A stretch of 64,000 nucleotides of DNA from Spiroplasma phoeniceum P40 (lineage in GTDB: Bacteria > Bacillota_I > Bacilli_A > Mycoplasmatales > Mycoplasmataceae), in the NCBI RefSeq assembly GCF_003339775.1, contig NZ_CP031088.1, positions 496,001 through 560,000 on the forward strand. The letters run 5' to 3'. Position 1 is the first letter of the stretch. Every line of letters begins with the position of its first letter. Below are positions 21,511-31,085 of the stretch, piece by piece. The notes beneath the pieces were generated by a model that saw only the letters and a program-made list of their open reading frames with translations, was not told where the DNA came from and searched no databases. Both the position numbers and the translations under genes were made by a program.

Positions 21511-21981
21511 CTAAGAATAATGAATACTACCAACAACTTTGTAAGCTAAACCACTTCGTTTGCCATTTAATCCTTGCCCGTTATTATTGGCACTTGATAT
21601 GTCTTGGCATGGAAATGATCAAGTTATTAAATCAGCATACGGTAAAGTTTCTAATTTAGTAATGTCACCTAAATTTGGTGTGTCATAATCATTAAAAATT
21701 GCTCGATATGATTTTTCAGCGTATTTATCGTTATCACAAAATGCAATTACTTTGTGGTTAATTCCAATCTTTTCTAATGCTTTTCTTTGGCTTCCAATTC
21801 AAGCAAATAATTCAATTACTTTAAGCATAATAAACCGTCATTCTTCTAATTTTTCTTTTATATAAAACAATTCATGGATTGTGATACCTATAAGAACAAA
21901 AAAAAAAAAAAAAAATAATATATTGATATTGTTTTCATTATAAATATTATGAATATATTTACAAAATGGACAATTAATCAT
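21511..21981 (-). pseudogene. Cytosine-5 DNA methyltransferase, N-terminal fragment with leader ORF
   Basis: From ATG 21828 the frame reads MLKVIELFAWIGSQRKALEKIG..., then SFPCQDIS (motif IV with the catalytic Cys) and KRSGLAYKV, and stops at 21511. Only about 105 of the usual 320-400 residues remain. Motif I has Trp (UGA) where FAGIG has Gly. The frame is open further upstream to ATG 21981 (MINCPFCN) through a 19-base A/T homopolymer (21898-21916) encoding Phe repeats. A matching C-terminal fragment is at 38421. It last served as phage or plasmid modification. Confidence 0.75.
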
Positions 21982-22157
21982 TTCTGCACCTCTTTCTAAA
22001 AAAACAAGATATTAATTATCTTGTTTTGTGTTATTTTCATTATTTATGTTTTTTTTAATTTAATCTATTGATGTATTTTCATCTTTATATTTGCTTTTAT
22101 TTTGTTTTTTGTTATCTATACATAAATCATTTCTTCCTTAATTGTTTTTAATTTCGT

Positions 22158-22670
22158 CTAAAATTTTTTTATATTTTTAATTTTTGTATTTATTTTTTCT
22201 AAATCTTTCTGGTCAAAATCACTATTTTTATTTTCGCTTAATAAATTTAAAGCACTATTTAAGTTGTTTATTTGTTTTTTTAACAACTTAATTGCTTGTT
22301 GTTTTTGTTCGTCTGTAAACTCATTTTCTTTTTGACATAGTAAAATTTGATATTCGCAATTATTTAGTTCAGAAATTTTAATAAATTTTTCTGCTTGTGA
22401 TTGGTTTAATTCTGTATGATAATCTGTTTCGTTTTCATAATCATTTTTACTATTTTCAATTTCTTTAATTACTTCATCATATTCTTTGATTTCTGCTGTA
22501 ATTTCTTGTTTTAATTTTTCATAGTAAAAAACATCTTTGACTATTGGTTCTTTTGGTTTTGCTGGTGGTAAGTGTGGTTTGTTATTTGCAATATTACCAC
22601 AACTAATCAAATTCACTGTGTTTGTGCATAAAAACGAAAACATTGCTAAAAAACTAAGTAATTTTTTCAT
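22158..22670 (-). CDS. Small lipoprotein, accessory-region operon
   Basis: Length is 170 residues. Signal peptide MKKLLSFLAMFSFLCTNTVN with a lipobox ending LISC, then a Pro/Lys linker and a charged coiled-coil-like body with repeated E/K/N. The start overlaps the end of the preceding gene by 17 bases, so it is coupled to it. No family recognised. A lipoprotein in a phage/plasmid-like string could alter the cell surface; that is inference. Confidence 0.75.
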   Translation of the reverse strand: MKKLLSFLAMFSFLCTNTVNLISCGNIANNKPHLPPAKPKEPIVKDVFYYEKLKQEITAEIKEYDEVIKEIENSKNDYENETDYHTELNQSQAEKFIKISELNNCEYQILLCQKENEFTDEQKQQAIKLLKKQINNLNSALNLLSENKNSDFDQKDLEKINTKIKNIKKF

Positions 22671-23142
22671 ATTTGTTGTATTCTAAATAAAAACCATTAT
22701 CTCAATAATTGGGGTTATAAATATTTTCTAAATCTTCTAGTAATTGTTTTAATTCTTCTGATGTTAATTTTTGTTGTTGTATTTTATTATTTTTATAATG
22801 ATTATCATATTTATTTAGTAAATCATTATTAGCATCAATGTTGTTTTGCGAATTAAACTGTTTTTTGTTTTCATGTTTTAATTTTTCAAAAGATAAAATT
22901 AAATTTTTTCCCACAATATTACCATTTTTATTATTGATACTACTATGAACCGCATAATTTTTATTTTCATCAATTTTTAAACAAAAATAATTTTTATAAT
23001 TTGATAAACCTAAACAATTTTTATCTAAAACAACACAATCTTTTTGTTTGTTTATTAAAATATGCGTTTTATTTTTTATTTCTTGTGAAATTAAATTTTG
23101 GTTTAAATAAATTTTTTTTATCATATTTAACACATACATCAC
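22654..23142 (-). CDS. Unknown accessory protein
   Basis: Length is 162 residues with UGA Trp at the C-terminal end (NPNYWDNGFYLEY). The first part is beta-like (HILINKQKDCVVLDKN) and the rest Asn/Lys/Gln-rich and helical. It overlaps the lipoprotein start by 17 bases. No strong RBS is visible (GGAAAA lies about 25 bases away), and translation may start at MIKKIYLN (23124). Not recognised. Confidence 0.6.
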
Positions 23143-23319
23143 TTTTTTTGCTTTTAATTTTATTTTTCCTAAAGATTAATATCTAATAGTATTTTAAAAA
23201 TAAATAATTAATTAAACCAAAAAATCACTTCTTAACGAACTGGTTCTATATTTTTGTCTGACTCTTTTTGTCATTTAATATCAGATAAATAATTTATCAC
23301 TGTCACTGTATAACTAAAT

Positions 23320-23610
23320 TTATCTTCAACTAATTTTATCTTCCTTACTTTCTAACTTACTTGGTAAATTATTAATATCTTTAATTAGGCAATATCTATG
23401 ATTATTACTTTCACAATATTTTAAGTGAATTTCAATTGTTATTTCATCAGTTTGTAAACTTTCTCAATCATATGTAAGTTTATCTTCTTCACAAAGTAAA
23501 TAAAATTCTTCTTTAAATAAATGTTTTGATTTTAGTTTTTTAATTTCTTTATCTTTTTCAGCAAGTTCTTTTTTAAGTTTGTCATATTTAATTAATTCTG
23601 TTATATTCAT
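23320..23610 (-). CDS. Unknown small protein with N-terminal coiled coil
   Basis: Length is 96 residues. MNITELIKYDKLKKELAEKDKEIKKLK forms a clear heptad helix; the rest is acidic and mixed, with one UGA Trp (TYDWESL). It shares the A of its ATG with the stop of the preceding gene (TAATG), so it is translationally coupled. Function unknown. Confidence 0.65.
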
Positions 23611-23729
23611 TATTTTTTCTTTCTAAGAATATATGATTTTTTTGCTAAAACACAATAATCATTACTGCATCATAAATATTTATCATCACCATCTATTTTT
23701 GATCTACATTTAGGACAACTTTTCCTCAT
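23610..23729 (-). CDS. 39-residue zinc-ribbon protein
   Basis: MRKSCPKCRSKIDGDDKYLWCSNDYC has a CxxC..CxxxxC arrangement typical of a small zinc ribbon, with a basic tail. AGGAAAAAAT precedes the ATG. It is too short for usual gene callers. The stop overlaps the next start by one base. Such small ribbons are frequent in phage and plasmid gene strings. Confidence 0.6.
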
Positions 23730-23762
23730 TATTTTTTCCTTTCTTATTTATCAGAAATAAAG

Positions 23763-23793
23763 AACCAACTAATGTTAATAAATAGTTGGTTTA
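23763..23793 (-). terminator. Hairpin, possible terminator within the accessory operon
   Basis: AACCAACTA / TAGTTGGTT stem, 13-base loop, then TTCTTTATTT on the minus strand, between two small genes. Confidence 0.5.
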
Positions 23794-23802
23794 ATTTATT
23801 TT

Positions 23803-23955
23803 TTATCTTATTTGATTTAAAATATTTTCAATATTGTTAACTTTGTCAATTAAATCTTCCATAATTTGTTCTAAATTACTTAAATTATTTTCTGTTGTTG
23901 CTTTAATTTCGTTAATTAAATCGCTAATCGTATTTTTGATATTATTTTTAACCAT
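23803..23955 (-). CDS. 50-residue coiled-coil protein
   Basis: MVKNNIKNTISDLINEIK... continues as an uninterrupted amphipathic helix with Leu/Ile heptads (NLSNLEQIMEDLIDKVNNIENIL). AAAGGAGAAAT precedes the ATG. No family recognised; it is probably an oligomerising small accessory protein. Confidence 0.55.
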   Translation of the reverse strand: MVKNNIKNTISDLINEIKATTENNLSNLEQIMEDLIDKVNNIENILNQIR

Positions 23956-23972
23956 TTTATAATTTCTCCTTT

Positions 23973-24275
23973 CTAATTTTTAATATTAATAATTCATCAT
24001 TTATTTTTCTTAAAAATTAATTTTTTAATAATTTGATGGTTATTTTTGCATTTTAAAGTCAAAAATCAAATACTATAACTTATTTTTTGTTTATTAATAA
24101 ATTCTAATTTTGCTAAGCAATGCCGAGCATACTTTTTACAATATCATCCGCCTTTTCTGTTTTTAGTTAATTTTGTAAAGTACTCATTGATATAACACTG
24201 ACATTTATTAATTAATACTGTCTTATTTGCTAATTTAATTTTTAACTCTTTTCAACAGAGTTCTTTAAAAGACAC
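23973..24275 (-). CDS. Cys/Lys-rich small protein, first gene of the accessory operon
   Basis: Length is 100 residues. GTG start 8 bases after AAGGAGG, one of the best ribosome sites in the region. The sequence is strongly basic with scattered Cys/His (KCQCYINEYF, GGWYCKKYARHC) suggesting metal or nucleic-acid binding; several UGA Trp codons. It follows a long structured leader. No family recognised. Confidence 0.65.
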
Positions 24276-24299
24276 TTTCAAAACCTCCTTATAAATAGT

Positions 24300-24556
24300 A
24301 AAATTTCTAAATTTTTTTATTGTGGAACACTTACCCTTTAACCATTGCAGGTTAAAGATTTATCCCCAAACCACGATAACTCTTTTATATTGCCTAAAAG
24401 AATTGCCTCCATTATGTCGTAGCGGTACGGCCACCCCTGTATTGTTTATCCTCGCTTGCTTGATTTAACGACATTCCAAGTAGGAGAGTTTTATTTAGTT
24501 GGTTTTGCTGTTATTTTCTTATACTAAGCAAGGTTAACGACAATTTTAACCTAATT
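24300..24556 (-). promoter_or_regulatory. Structured GC-richer leader or origin region of the accessory operon
   Basis: No coding frame. It holds an 8-bp hairpin CTTTAACC / GGTTAAAG (24337-24358), a GC-rich run around GTCGTAGCGGTACGGCCACC (24417-24436), and two direct copies of TTAACGACA (24464-24472 and 24533-24541). The CGTAGCGGT word also occurs in the block at 19.75 kb. This may be a 5' leader, a small RNA or a replication origin of the mobile unit; the sequence alone does not decide. Confidence 0.4.
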
Positions 24557-24590
24557 AAAAAAGATAGAATTTTATATCTATCTTTTTCTT
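24557..24590 (+). terminator. Hairpin terminator
   Basis: AAAAAGATAGA / TCTATCTTTTT stem with a short A/T loop and a T-rich tail on the plus strand. Confidence 0.65.
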
Positions 24591-24636
24591 AGTTTTTGGG
24601 GTATGATTTATACCAACCGAATATTTTACGCGGTCT

Positions 24637-24936
24637 AATTATCATAATAATCAAAAAATTAGTGTTAAAAAGACTAATTTTACTCAATTTTTAACAGATA
24701 AAAATATTTTGCATCAAACAACACCAGTTCGCTCTCCACAGTCAAACGGTAAGATTGAAAGATTTCATCAAAATTATACTAAATTATTTGTATTTGAAGA
24801 AAAAATATTAAATGCAGTTATTTTACAGAATAAATTAAATGATTATTATTATTTTTATAATTTTGAAAGAGTGCATAAGTCTTTAAATTTTCAGACACCA
24901 TTTAATTTTTTGAATAGTTTAAGTTTAATTAAATAA
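24637..24936 (+). pseudogene. DDE transposase, C-terminal fragment
   Basis: From NQKISVKKTNFTQFL to the TAA the translation is almost identical to residues of the IS transposase at 32.2-33.0 kb, including SPQSNGKIERFHQN with the catalytic Glu. The N-terminal two thirds, with both Asp residues, are missing: homology ends abruptly at 24637. Confidence 0.8.
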
Positions 24937-25062
24937 TTTTAAATTATTAAGTTTTTGTGTTTAAACTAAATAAGTTTATTATATTTTAATTAATTAATAA
25001 TATGTAAATTAACTCATAAAATATGTTATTAAAATAATAAAATATGTATTTATTAATTAAAA

Positions 25063-25499
25063 TTTAATAAATTCTAGAAAAAATAGAGTTGTTGGTGAAA
25101 ATACATCGGGAATATTTGGTGAAGAAGAAGAAGAAGAACTTGAAATAAAAACATTTTTTCATAGTTCAAAACAAGAATATGAAAAGGCACAAGCAGAATA
25201 TAAACCAGCAGCAGAAAAATATATAAAAACAGAAGAAAAATATAATGAAGAAAAAGACGAATTTATAATAAAAACATTTGATTATGAAATCTTTTTAGGA
25301 AAAGAAAATAATAGTTATACAATAAAAGATAAAAATGTTACAAAACAAAAACTTAATTATGAAAAAGTAAAATTAGAAGAAGTAAAAAAAGAATTTAATT
25401 TCAGCAGGAATAAGAGAAGGAATATTGTTTGTTTCTATTTCGTTTGATATTCTCATAAAATTTATTCTGATAATCAACGTAACTTTAATTTTTGTCTAA
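25063..25499 (+). pseudogene. Remnant of an acidic protein with C-terminal membrane helix
   Basis: No start. A Glu/Lys-rich coiled segment (GEEEEEELEIKTFFHSS, EKAQAEYKPAAEKY) leads to FNFS at about 25400, where one base shift is needed to continue as AGIREGILFVSISFDILI and a hydrophobic tail ending at TAA 25497. This looks like the 3' end of a Spiroplasma surface or secreted protein. Family not recognised. Confidence 0.45.
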
Positions 25500-25639
25500 T
25501 ATAGAGTTTATAACTTCAAGATTAATGATTATTTTCTGGTGGCATTTTAATCGTTTAATCTTGCTTTTTTATGTATAGCCGGTACCTAAAAAATTTATTC
25601 TAAGCTTTTATTAAGAAAGATAGTATTTTTAAAAGAAAA

Positions 25640-25648
25640 TGCTATAAT
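25640..25648 (+). promoter_or_regulatory. Extended -10 promoter of the membrane-protein cluster
   Basis: TGCTATAAT (TATAAT at 25643-25648), about 40 bases before the first start codon. The -35 is weak. It follows the accessory region directly. Confidence 0.55.
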
Positions 25649-25690
25649 CATTGTAAACAAAGGAGAAATTATTAAATTAGGTGATTATTG

Positions 25691-26260
25691 ATGGAGAAAG
25701 CAACACAAGATTTTCAAAAAAATGATGTTCTGTTAACAAGAATGTATTTTACTACACCAATGGAAGTTATTGCTAGAATTATGATTTTAATTGGACAAGC
25801 GGTTATGCTAGGAGTAATTATTATTGTATCAGCTTCTTTAGCAATGATTGCAACTAGTAAATTACCAATTCCTGCCGTTTTTAATAATTTTGGTTTAGCT
25901 GATGGTGTTTTTCGTGGTCTTACCATTGTTATTGCTCTGTTTGGGATTATCTTTTCTTTAATATTTGTAGTTCCAACATTAATTGTTCGTAATATTAAAC
26001 TTTTAAAGGTAACTGGAATTATTTTTAATACAGTCGGATGCATCTTTGTTTTACTAATGTTAGGATTAAGCATTATTGCATATCTTTATATTCCTGTTCG
26101 ACTAAATTTACCAGGGATAATTATGGGTGGACTTTGTATGTTAATGTTATTTTGAGGCAGTTTTTTATTATGATTCTCAGCAATTTGTCAGCAGAAACGA
26201 ATTAATCTTGCTGTTGCTGAAAGTTTAGATTTTAGTTCTAAATTAAATATAGTTGAATAG
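25691..26260 (+). CDS. Multi-pass membrane protein (Spiroplasma family)
   Basis: Length is 189 residues with four hydrophobic segments at about 20-45, 75-100, 110-135 and 145-165. The PMEVIARIMILIGQAVMLG and VVPTLIVRNIKL elements resemble the membrane protein at 18646. Start is ATG 25691 after AGGTGA. It is the first of four co-directional genes with 12-29 base gaps. Function unknown; the string ends in a large extracellular protein, so assembly or anchoring of it is a reasonable guess. Confidence 0.75.
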
Positions 26261-26272
26261 GAAGGTGCTTTA

Positions 26273-27031
26273 ATGAAAAAAACAGAAAATAGTAAAACAA
26301 TAAATCAAGAACAATCAGCAAAAGTAGTAAAAAAAATGCAGTTTGTTGTTGATAATCGTCCGCTAGTTTTAAAAAATTTAGATAAAACTGTTATTGATCA
26401 CACCGTAAAATCATTAGGGGAATATGAATTAAATCGAAAGCAACAAATTCGTCCATTACCTTACCAATACAACATTGAAGCAAGTAAGTATTATTTTTCT
26501 ACTAAAAGTGAAACAATAGCGAGAACTTTAATTGTCTTTTCACAATTATTGTTAATTTTAGTTGCTCTAATATATATTCCAACGTTAGGGCAGGTAGGAG
26601 CACAATTTATTATTTCTTTATTATCCAAATTTAAAACTCTATTTACTGATCAAATTGTAGCAATTGGTCAACCAATTGTAATTGGAATAATTATTTTATT
26701 AGCTATTTTATGGGTTACAACATTCTTTTTTATAACAATTCCAATTTTAATTACTAAAACATTAAAAACTGTTAATATTTGAATAATTATTGTTAGTATT
26801 GTTGGTAATATTAATTGCTTTTCAATTCTTGGATTAGCTATTTTACAATTTATTTATGCTAAAAATTCAGTTGCTGGATTAAATATTAACCCATTTGTTT
26901 TACCTTCAATTGCGATTGTTGCTTTTTGTTGTTTTATATTGGGGTGCTTATTTTTAAAAAGTGATTGTAAAAAATATCAAACCAAATTAGAAAATGAAAT
27001 ATCAAACCAAATTAGAGCACTAAGAGAGTAA
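26273..27031 (+). CDS. Multi-pass membrane protein (Spiroplasma family)
   Basis: Length is 252 residues. A charged cytoplasmic N-terminus of about 85 residues precedes four hydrophobic helices; the tail is basic and helical. ETIARTLIVFSQLLLILVAL again mirrors the first-helix pattern of its neighbours (AR.L...Q), suggesting paralogues. RBS GGAAGG. 12 bases after the previous gene. Confidence 0.75.
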
Positions 27032-27045
27032 GGAGAAAAGCTATT

Positions 27046-27777
27046 ATGTTAACAAAAATTAGTTCAAAACGAGATGAATTAGCACTCCAATGAAATACAC
27101 GAATTGAAGTTGCAGCACGTTTATTAGTTATTAGTTTTTCAATTTTAGGAACTTTTATGGGTTATTTTATTAGTGCTGGTTGTGCAATGTCTTATAATAA
27201 TATTAAAAATTTAACAGGTGTTATTTCCCATCGAACTTATGAATTACATTATATTATTGCTGGTATTGTTGCTCTAATTTGTGCTTGTTTTTTCTTTTGT
27301 TTTATTGGTTTGCCATATGTAAAATTAAAAAAAGCAGCTAGTTTTAAAAGTTGAATTATTATTTCAAGTATTTTTGCAATAATATATTATACAACATGTT
27401 TTACCTTAGCAGTAATTTTTATGAATATGTTTAACAATATGAATAATTATTTTATTGTGGGTTTTACTTTAATTATTATTTGTTTTTTAGTAATTTTTTT
27501 ATCATATTTTTTATTATGACGTGAAGTAAAAAAACAATGAATTTTACGAAAAAAAATTGAGTATTTAGCAGATGAAGATCAAATGAAACAAGTAGAAACA
27601 AAATTAGCAACTTTAGAATTACGACGTCAGCGCCTTGTTGAATTAGAAAAGATTAAGTATAATAAAGAAAAGTATAGTTTAAATCATTTAAAGGAAAAAA
27701 AGAAAAATATTTATGTACAAAAACCTGTTTTAGAAGAGAAAAAACAAGAAGCTTTAAAATCATCTAAACAAGAATAA
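27046..27777 (+). CDS. Multi-pass membrane protein with cytoplasmic coiled-coil tail
   Basis: Length is 243 residues. Four hydrophobic helices begin with IEVAARLLVISFSILG, parallel to the two preceding genes. The last 80 or so residues (VETKLATLELRRQRLVELEKI...) are strongly charged and coiled. RBS AAGGAG. Third gene of the cluster. Confidence 0.75.
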
Positions 27778-27806
27778 TATAATAAATATTAGAGGAGACT
27801 GTATTA

Positions 27807-29831
27807 ATGAATAAAGAAGATAACAATAATAATGTGGTTAAATTAACAACTAAACCAGTTCGTCGAAAAATTTCTCGGAAAGCAAATTTAAATCTTTTTG
27901 CTATTATTGCAATAATAGCAATTACTGCTGGGTTAGGTGGAGTTATTTACTCAATTATTGCTGCTTCTTTTTATCATGATAAAAATCCGTGAGCAAATGC
28001 TATTTTGTTAGATGATAAAATTACAAAAAAGGTTAATTCACAATTGTCAAAAGCATTAGTTGATTCTAATGGGGTTGCAAAACCAGATCATTTAACTAGT
28101 TATGTTTGGTTTAATGCTGGTGAAAAAGATGGAATTGATATTTATGCTAATCTAACTAATATTCAAATTATTCAAGATATTTTTGCAAAAAATAATTGAA
28201 TTGAAGATAATTTAAGTATTGTTGAAACAATGCTAAAAGGAACAGGGGCTAGTTTATCAGGAACCAAAGTAATTTATCAAAATAATCTTTTGAATTTAGT
28301 TTTGCGACCAAAAATTTTATCTTATCCATATAATGATGGTGATGATAAATATGGTTTAGTAACAATTGTCCCAGTGGATTATCAACAAGGACTCTTTACA
28401 TATAAAGTTCGTTTTTCTTTGCAATTAATTGCAACTGATTTTACTGGTTATTATATTGATTTAAAGAAAACATTTGATTATACATATGATACAACAGAGG
28501 GTGCTTTTCCAGTTGCTTTAACATTAAGTCAACTTTTAAATTTAATTAGCAACCAAAAAATTATTAATTTAGTTCAGAAATATCATATTAGATTAGATAG
28601 CGACAATGAAGTAATTTTAAATAGTCTTTTAAGTGAATATTATCCAATTGCAAAACCAGATAATAGTATTCTTATTAATGAAGAAATTGCAAACAAAGAT
28701 GGTGTTCCTTTTGCACCAATTGTTAAAACACCATCGGCAAGTGACTTAACATTAAATATTAAGTATGATTCTAAAAAATTTAGTTCATTGCAGCAATTTG
28801 GTACTAATCTTTTTAATTATCATGATAAAAATTATTCAGCAATTGCTAATATTTTTACTAAAATTGGAGTTACAATGCCAACATTTGAAAATGTTAAAAA
28901 TAGTTATGATTTATATGATCGAAACAGTGAAGATACTTTTCTTGCTGATGAAATGATTAACCAACGAGTAAACTCTTATCGAGGATTTATTAAGGAAATG
29001 GGGATTGATTCCGATAATATTACTGATAATTTTAATTATGTTACTAATGATAATAGCCAGTATGTTTGAGGCTCAGAACATCAAATTTTTTATAATGAAG
29101 TTAAAATTAAATTTTTAAATATTAATAACAATTTAGGAAATAATATTTATCGAAGTCCAACTAAAATTTACTATGACCAACAACGTTATACAAATACTTC
29201 AATTAATTTCCAAGCATTTGATTTATCGGCAAATGTTCAAGATGTTATTGAAAAAGTTCAATATGATGATTCTGCAGTAGAAATTGATCGTCGTTTAACA
29301 AATCAAAGTGGAATTATTAAAACTCATTTAAAAGATTATTTATTAAAGAAATTAAATAACCCCTATATTAAAATTGATAATATTGTAAAAGAGATTACTG
29401 TTGGTGTTACAAATCATGCTTCTACAATTAAAGGAACAGTTTTTGTAAAACAGTCACCTATTAATGGAACTTTGCGTGGGAATGATAATAAAGTATATCA
29501 AGATAAATTGTTAACTTTACCAAAAATTGATATTACAGTACGTTTTTCTTATGATGGTACTAGCAGTAACACCTATAATTTATCTTATCAATATGATGCT
29601 GCACCTAAAGTAGTTAAAGATTGACGTGGTGTTGATAAAAATAATCTCAGTGTTTTACAAAGTGATTTTAACTTTTTTGAAAATTATACAACCCTTGATA
29701 AAATAACAAGTTTAGAAAATGATTATCGTGAAGAAATAATTGGTGTTGCTAATATATGAGAAAATAATAATCCAATGGGAGCAGGAAATAAATATAATAA
29801 TTATGACTGTATAAAAAAAAGTAGGGTATAA
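27807..29831 (+). CDS. Large membrane-anchored extracellular protein
   Basis: Length is 674 residues. A short Lys/Asn-rich cytoplasmic segment is followed by one helix (LFAIIAIIAITAGLGGVIYSIIAAS, about 31-55) and a long polar ectodomain, N-in/C-out. Repeated beta-rich modules appear (TIVPVDYQQGLFTYKVRFSLQL; LTLPKIDITVRFSY). Seven UGA Trp codons. RBS AGAGGAG. Its architecture resembles the protein at 35776-37818. Probably a surface protein; no adhesin motif recognised. The C-terminus (GAGNKYNNYDCIKKSRV) may be slightly altered by the adjoining accessory DNA. Confidence 0.75.
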
Positions 29832-29858
29832 AAATATAAAGAAATTAAATAAGAATAA

Positions 29859-29888
29859 TTAAACCATTTACTAAAATGGTTTTTTTAT
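29859..29888 (+). terminator. Rho-independent terminator of the membrane cluster
   Basis: AAACCATTT / AAATGGTTT stem, 4-base loop, then seven T. Confidence 0.8.
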
Positions 29889-29917
29889 TTTAAAAAACCT
29901 AAAATAACTAATTGATT

Positions 29918-30058
29918 CAAAACAAGGACAGCATCTTTAAATATTTATAATTTTTAAAATAATAAAAAAGTTGTTTCCTTTCAGAAAAAAACATATTAAA
30001 TTAAGAAATTAGTAAATAACACACATACTAACTTAGTAAAGGTGTTGTCCTTGTTTTG
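29918..30058. repeat. 13-bp inverted repeat enclosing 115 bases
   Basis: CAAAACAAGGACA (29918-29930) and its exact reverse complement TGTCCTTGTTTTG (30046-30058). The interior has no gene. It marks the left edge of the phage-like block. Confidence 0.7.
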
Positions 30059-30115
30059 TTTCACTTAGTTATATTAATAAATCAATCGTTAAATATTAGA
30101 TTGGAAAAACTAAAA

Positions 30116-30229
30116 ATGGAAAAAATCAATATTATGATTAAATGCAGTAAATGCGGAATGCCAAAGCGAATTCATAAAGTTAAACATCGCGGAAAAACAG
30201 AATGATTTGAAGATATTTATTATGGTTAA
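30116..30229 (+). CDS. 37-residue zinc-finger-like protein
   Basis: MEKINIMIKCSKCGMPKRIHKVKHRGKTEWF has CxxC and HxxxH pairs, one UGA Trp, and a basic face. Its ribosome site is weak (TTGGAAA). It is like the small ribbon protein at 23610 in kind though not in sequence. It lies at the head of the phage-like block. Confidence 0.5.
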
Positions 30230-30250
30230 TATTAAATTTGATTTATAAAA

Positions 30251-30496
30251 ATGAAAATTATTAAACAACAAAAAATATGTGATGTTATTAATTGTTATAA
30301 ATTATCATCATTTATCACCGAAGAATTTGAAACAAATAAAATTTTATGAACTTGTGAAAATCACAAAGTTTTATTAAATCAAATTAAGTATATAAACAAA
30401 GAAAAAATTTGACTTTATAATAATTTGGAAAATTCAAGGATAGATTCTGATTGAAAAACTGGGTATTTAAAAATCTTTTTTAGTAAAATTAAATAA
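30251..30496 (+). CDS. Unknown 81-residue phage-like protein
   Basis: MKIIKQQKICDVINCYKLSSFITEEF..., with Cys at 10, 15 and 35 and His soon after (CENHK), suggesting metal binding; three UGA Trp. No strong RBS. Not recognised. Confidence 0.45.
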
Positions 30497-30529
30497 TTCT
30501 AATATAACAAGATGAATAACTCATCTATG

Positions 30530-30613
30530 GCACACTAGTTATGTTATTTGATTTATTAATTTTAATTTTATATTTCTTTTATTAAACTTGTTAATAGTAT
30601 TTTTCAGTGTGCC
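30530..30613. mobile_element. 84-bp MITE-like element
   Basis: GGCACACT at the left and AGTGTGCC at the right form 8-bp terminal inverted repeats. The right end, AGTATTTTTCAGTGTGCCAA, repeats the sequence found just beyond the UPF0236-type transposase at 21353. No coding capacity. Best read as a deletion derivative mobilised by that transposase. Confidence 0.55.
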
Positions 30614-30683
30614 AATTTTTACTATTTTATATTTTTAATAATGTTAATATAATATCAATTTTAATATGCAAAAAGGAGTAAAA

Positions 30684-31085
30684 ATGAAAGAATTTAATCC
30701 AAAAACAGCAAGTTTGGCAACTTTTTATCGTAAAATAGAACAATTTTGAGAAAATAAATCACCTAATAAACCATATACTTTGAATGATTTAACCAATGAA
30801 TTTAACCTTTCTCGCAAGTGAAGATATGATACTTATGCGAGCGAAAAGATAGTTCCTTTGCTTGAACGACAAGTTGATAAAATTGAAAGTGAAATAATTA
30901 ATTTTATGATGAAATCACCTGATGGTGCTAAATTATATTGACAACGAGCATTTAATTATAAATATTCATTACAAGAAAAAGAAATGGAAAAAGAATTAAA
31001 CTTAAATAATCAACAACCAATCATTGTTAATTTGCAAACTGACATTAGAGATATTAAAAAAGAAGAAAGTGATAATAATGCTTAA
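30684..31085 (+). CDS. Probable phage terminase small subunit
   Basis: Length is 133 residues. Starts after AAAAGGAG. The sequence has a helix-turn-helix-like segment (YTLNDLTNEFNLSRKWRYDTYAS) and a charged helical C-terminus (QEKEMEKELNLNN), the usual layout of small terminases, and it overlaps the large-subunit gene by 8 bases. Assignment rests mainly on this context. Confidence 0.6.
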
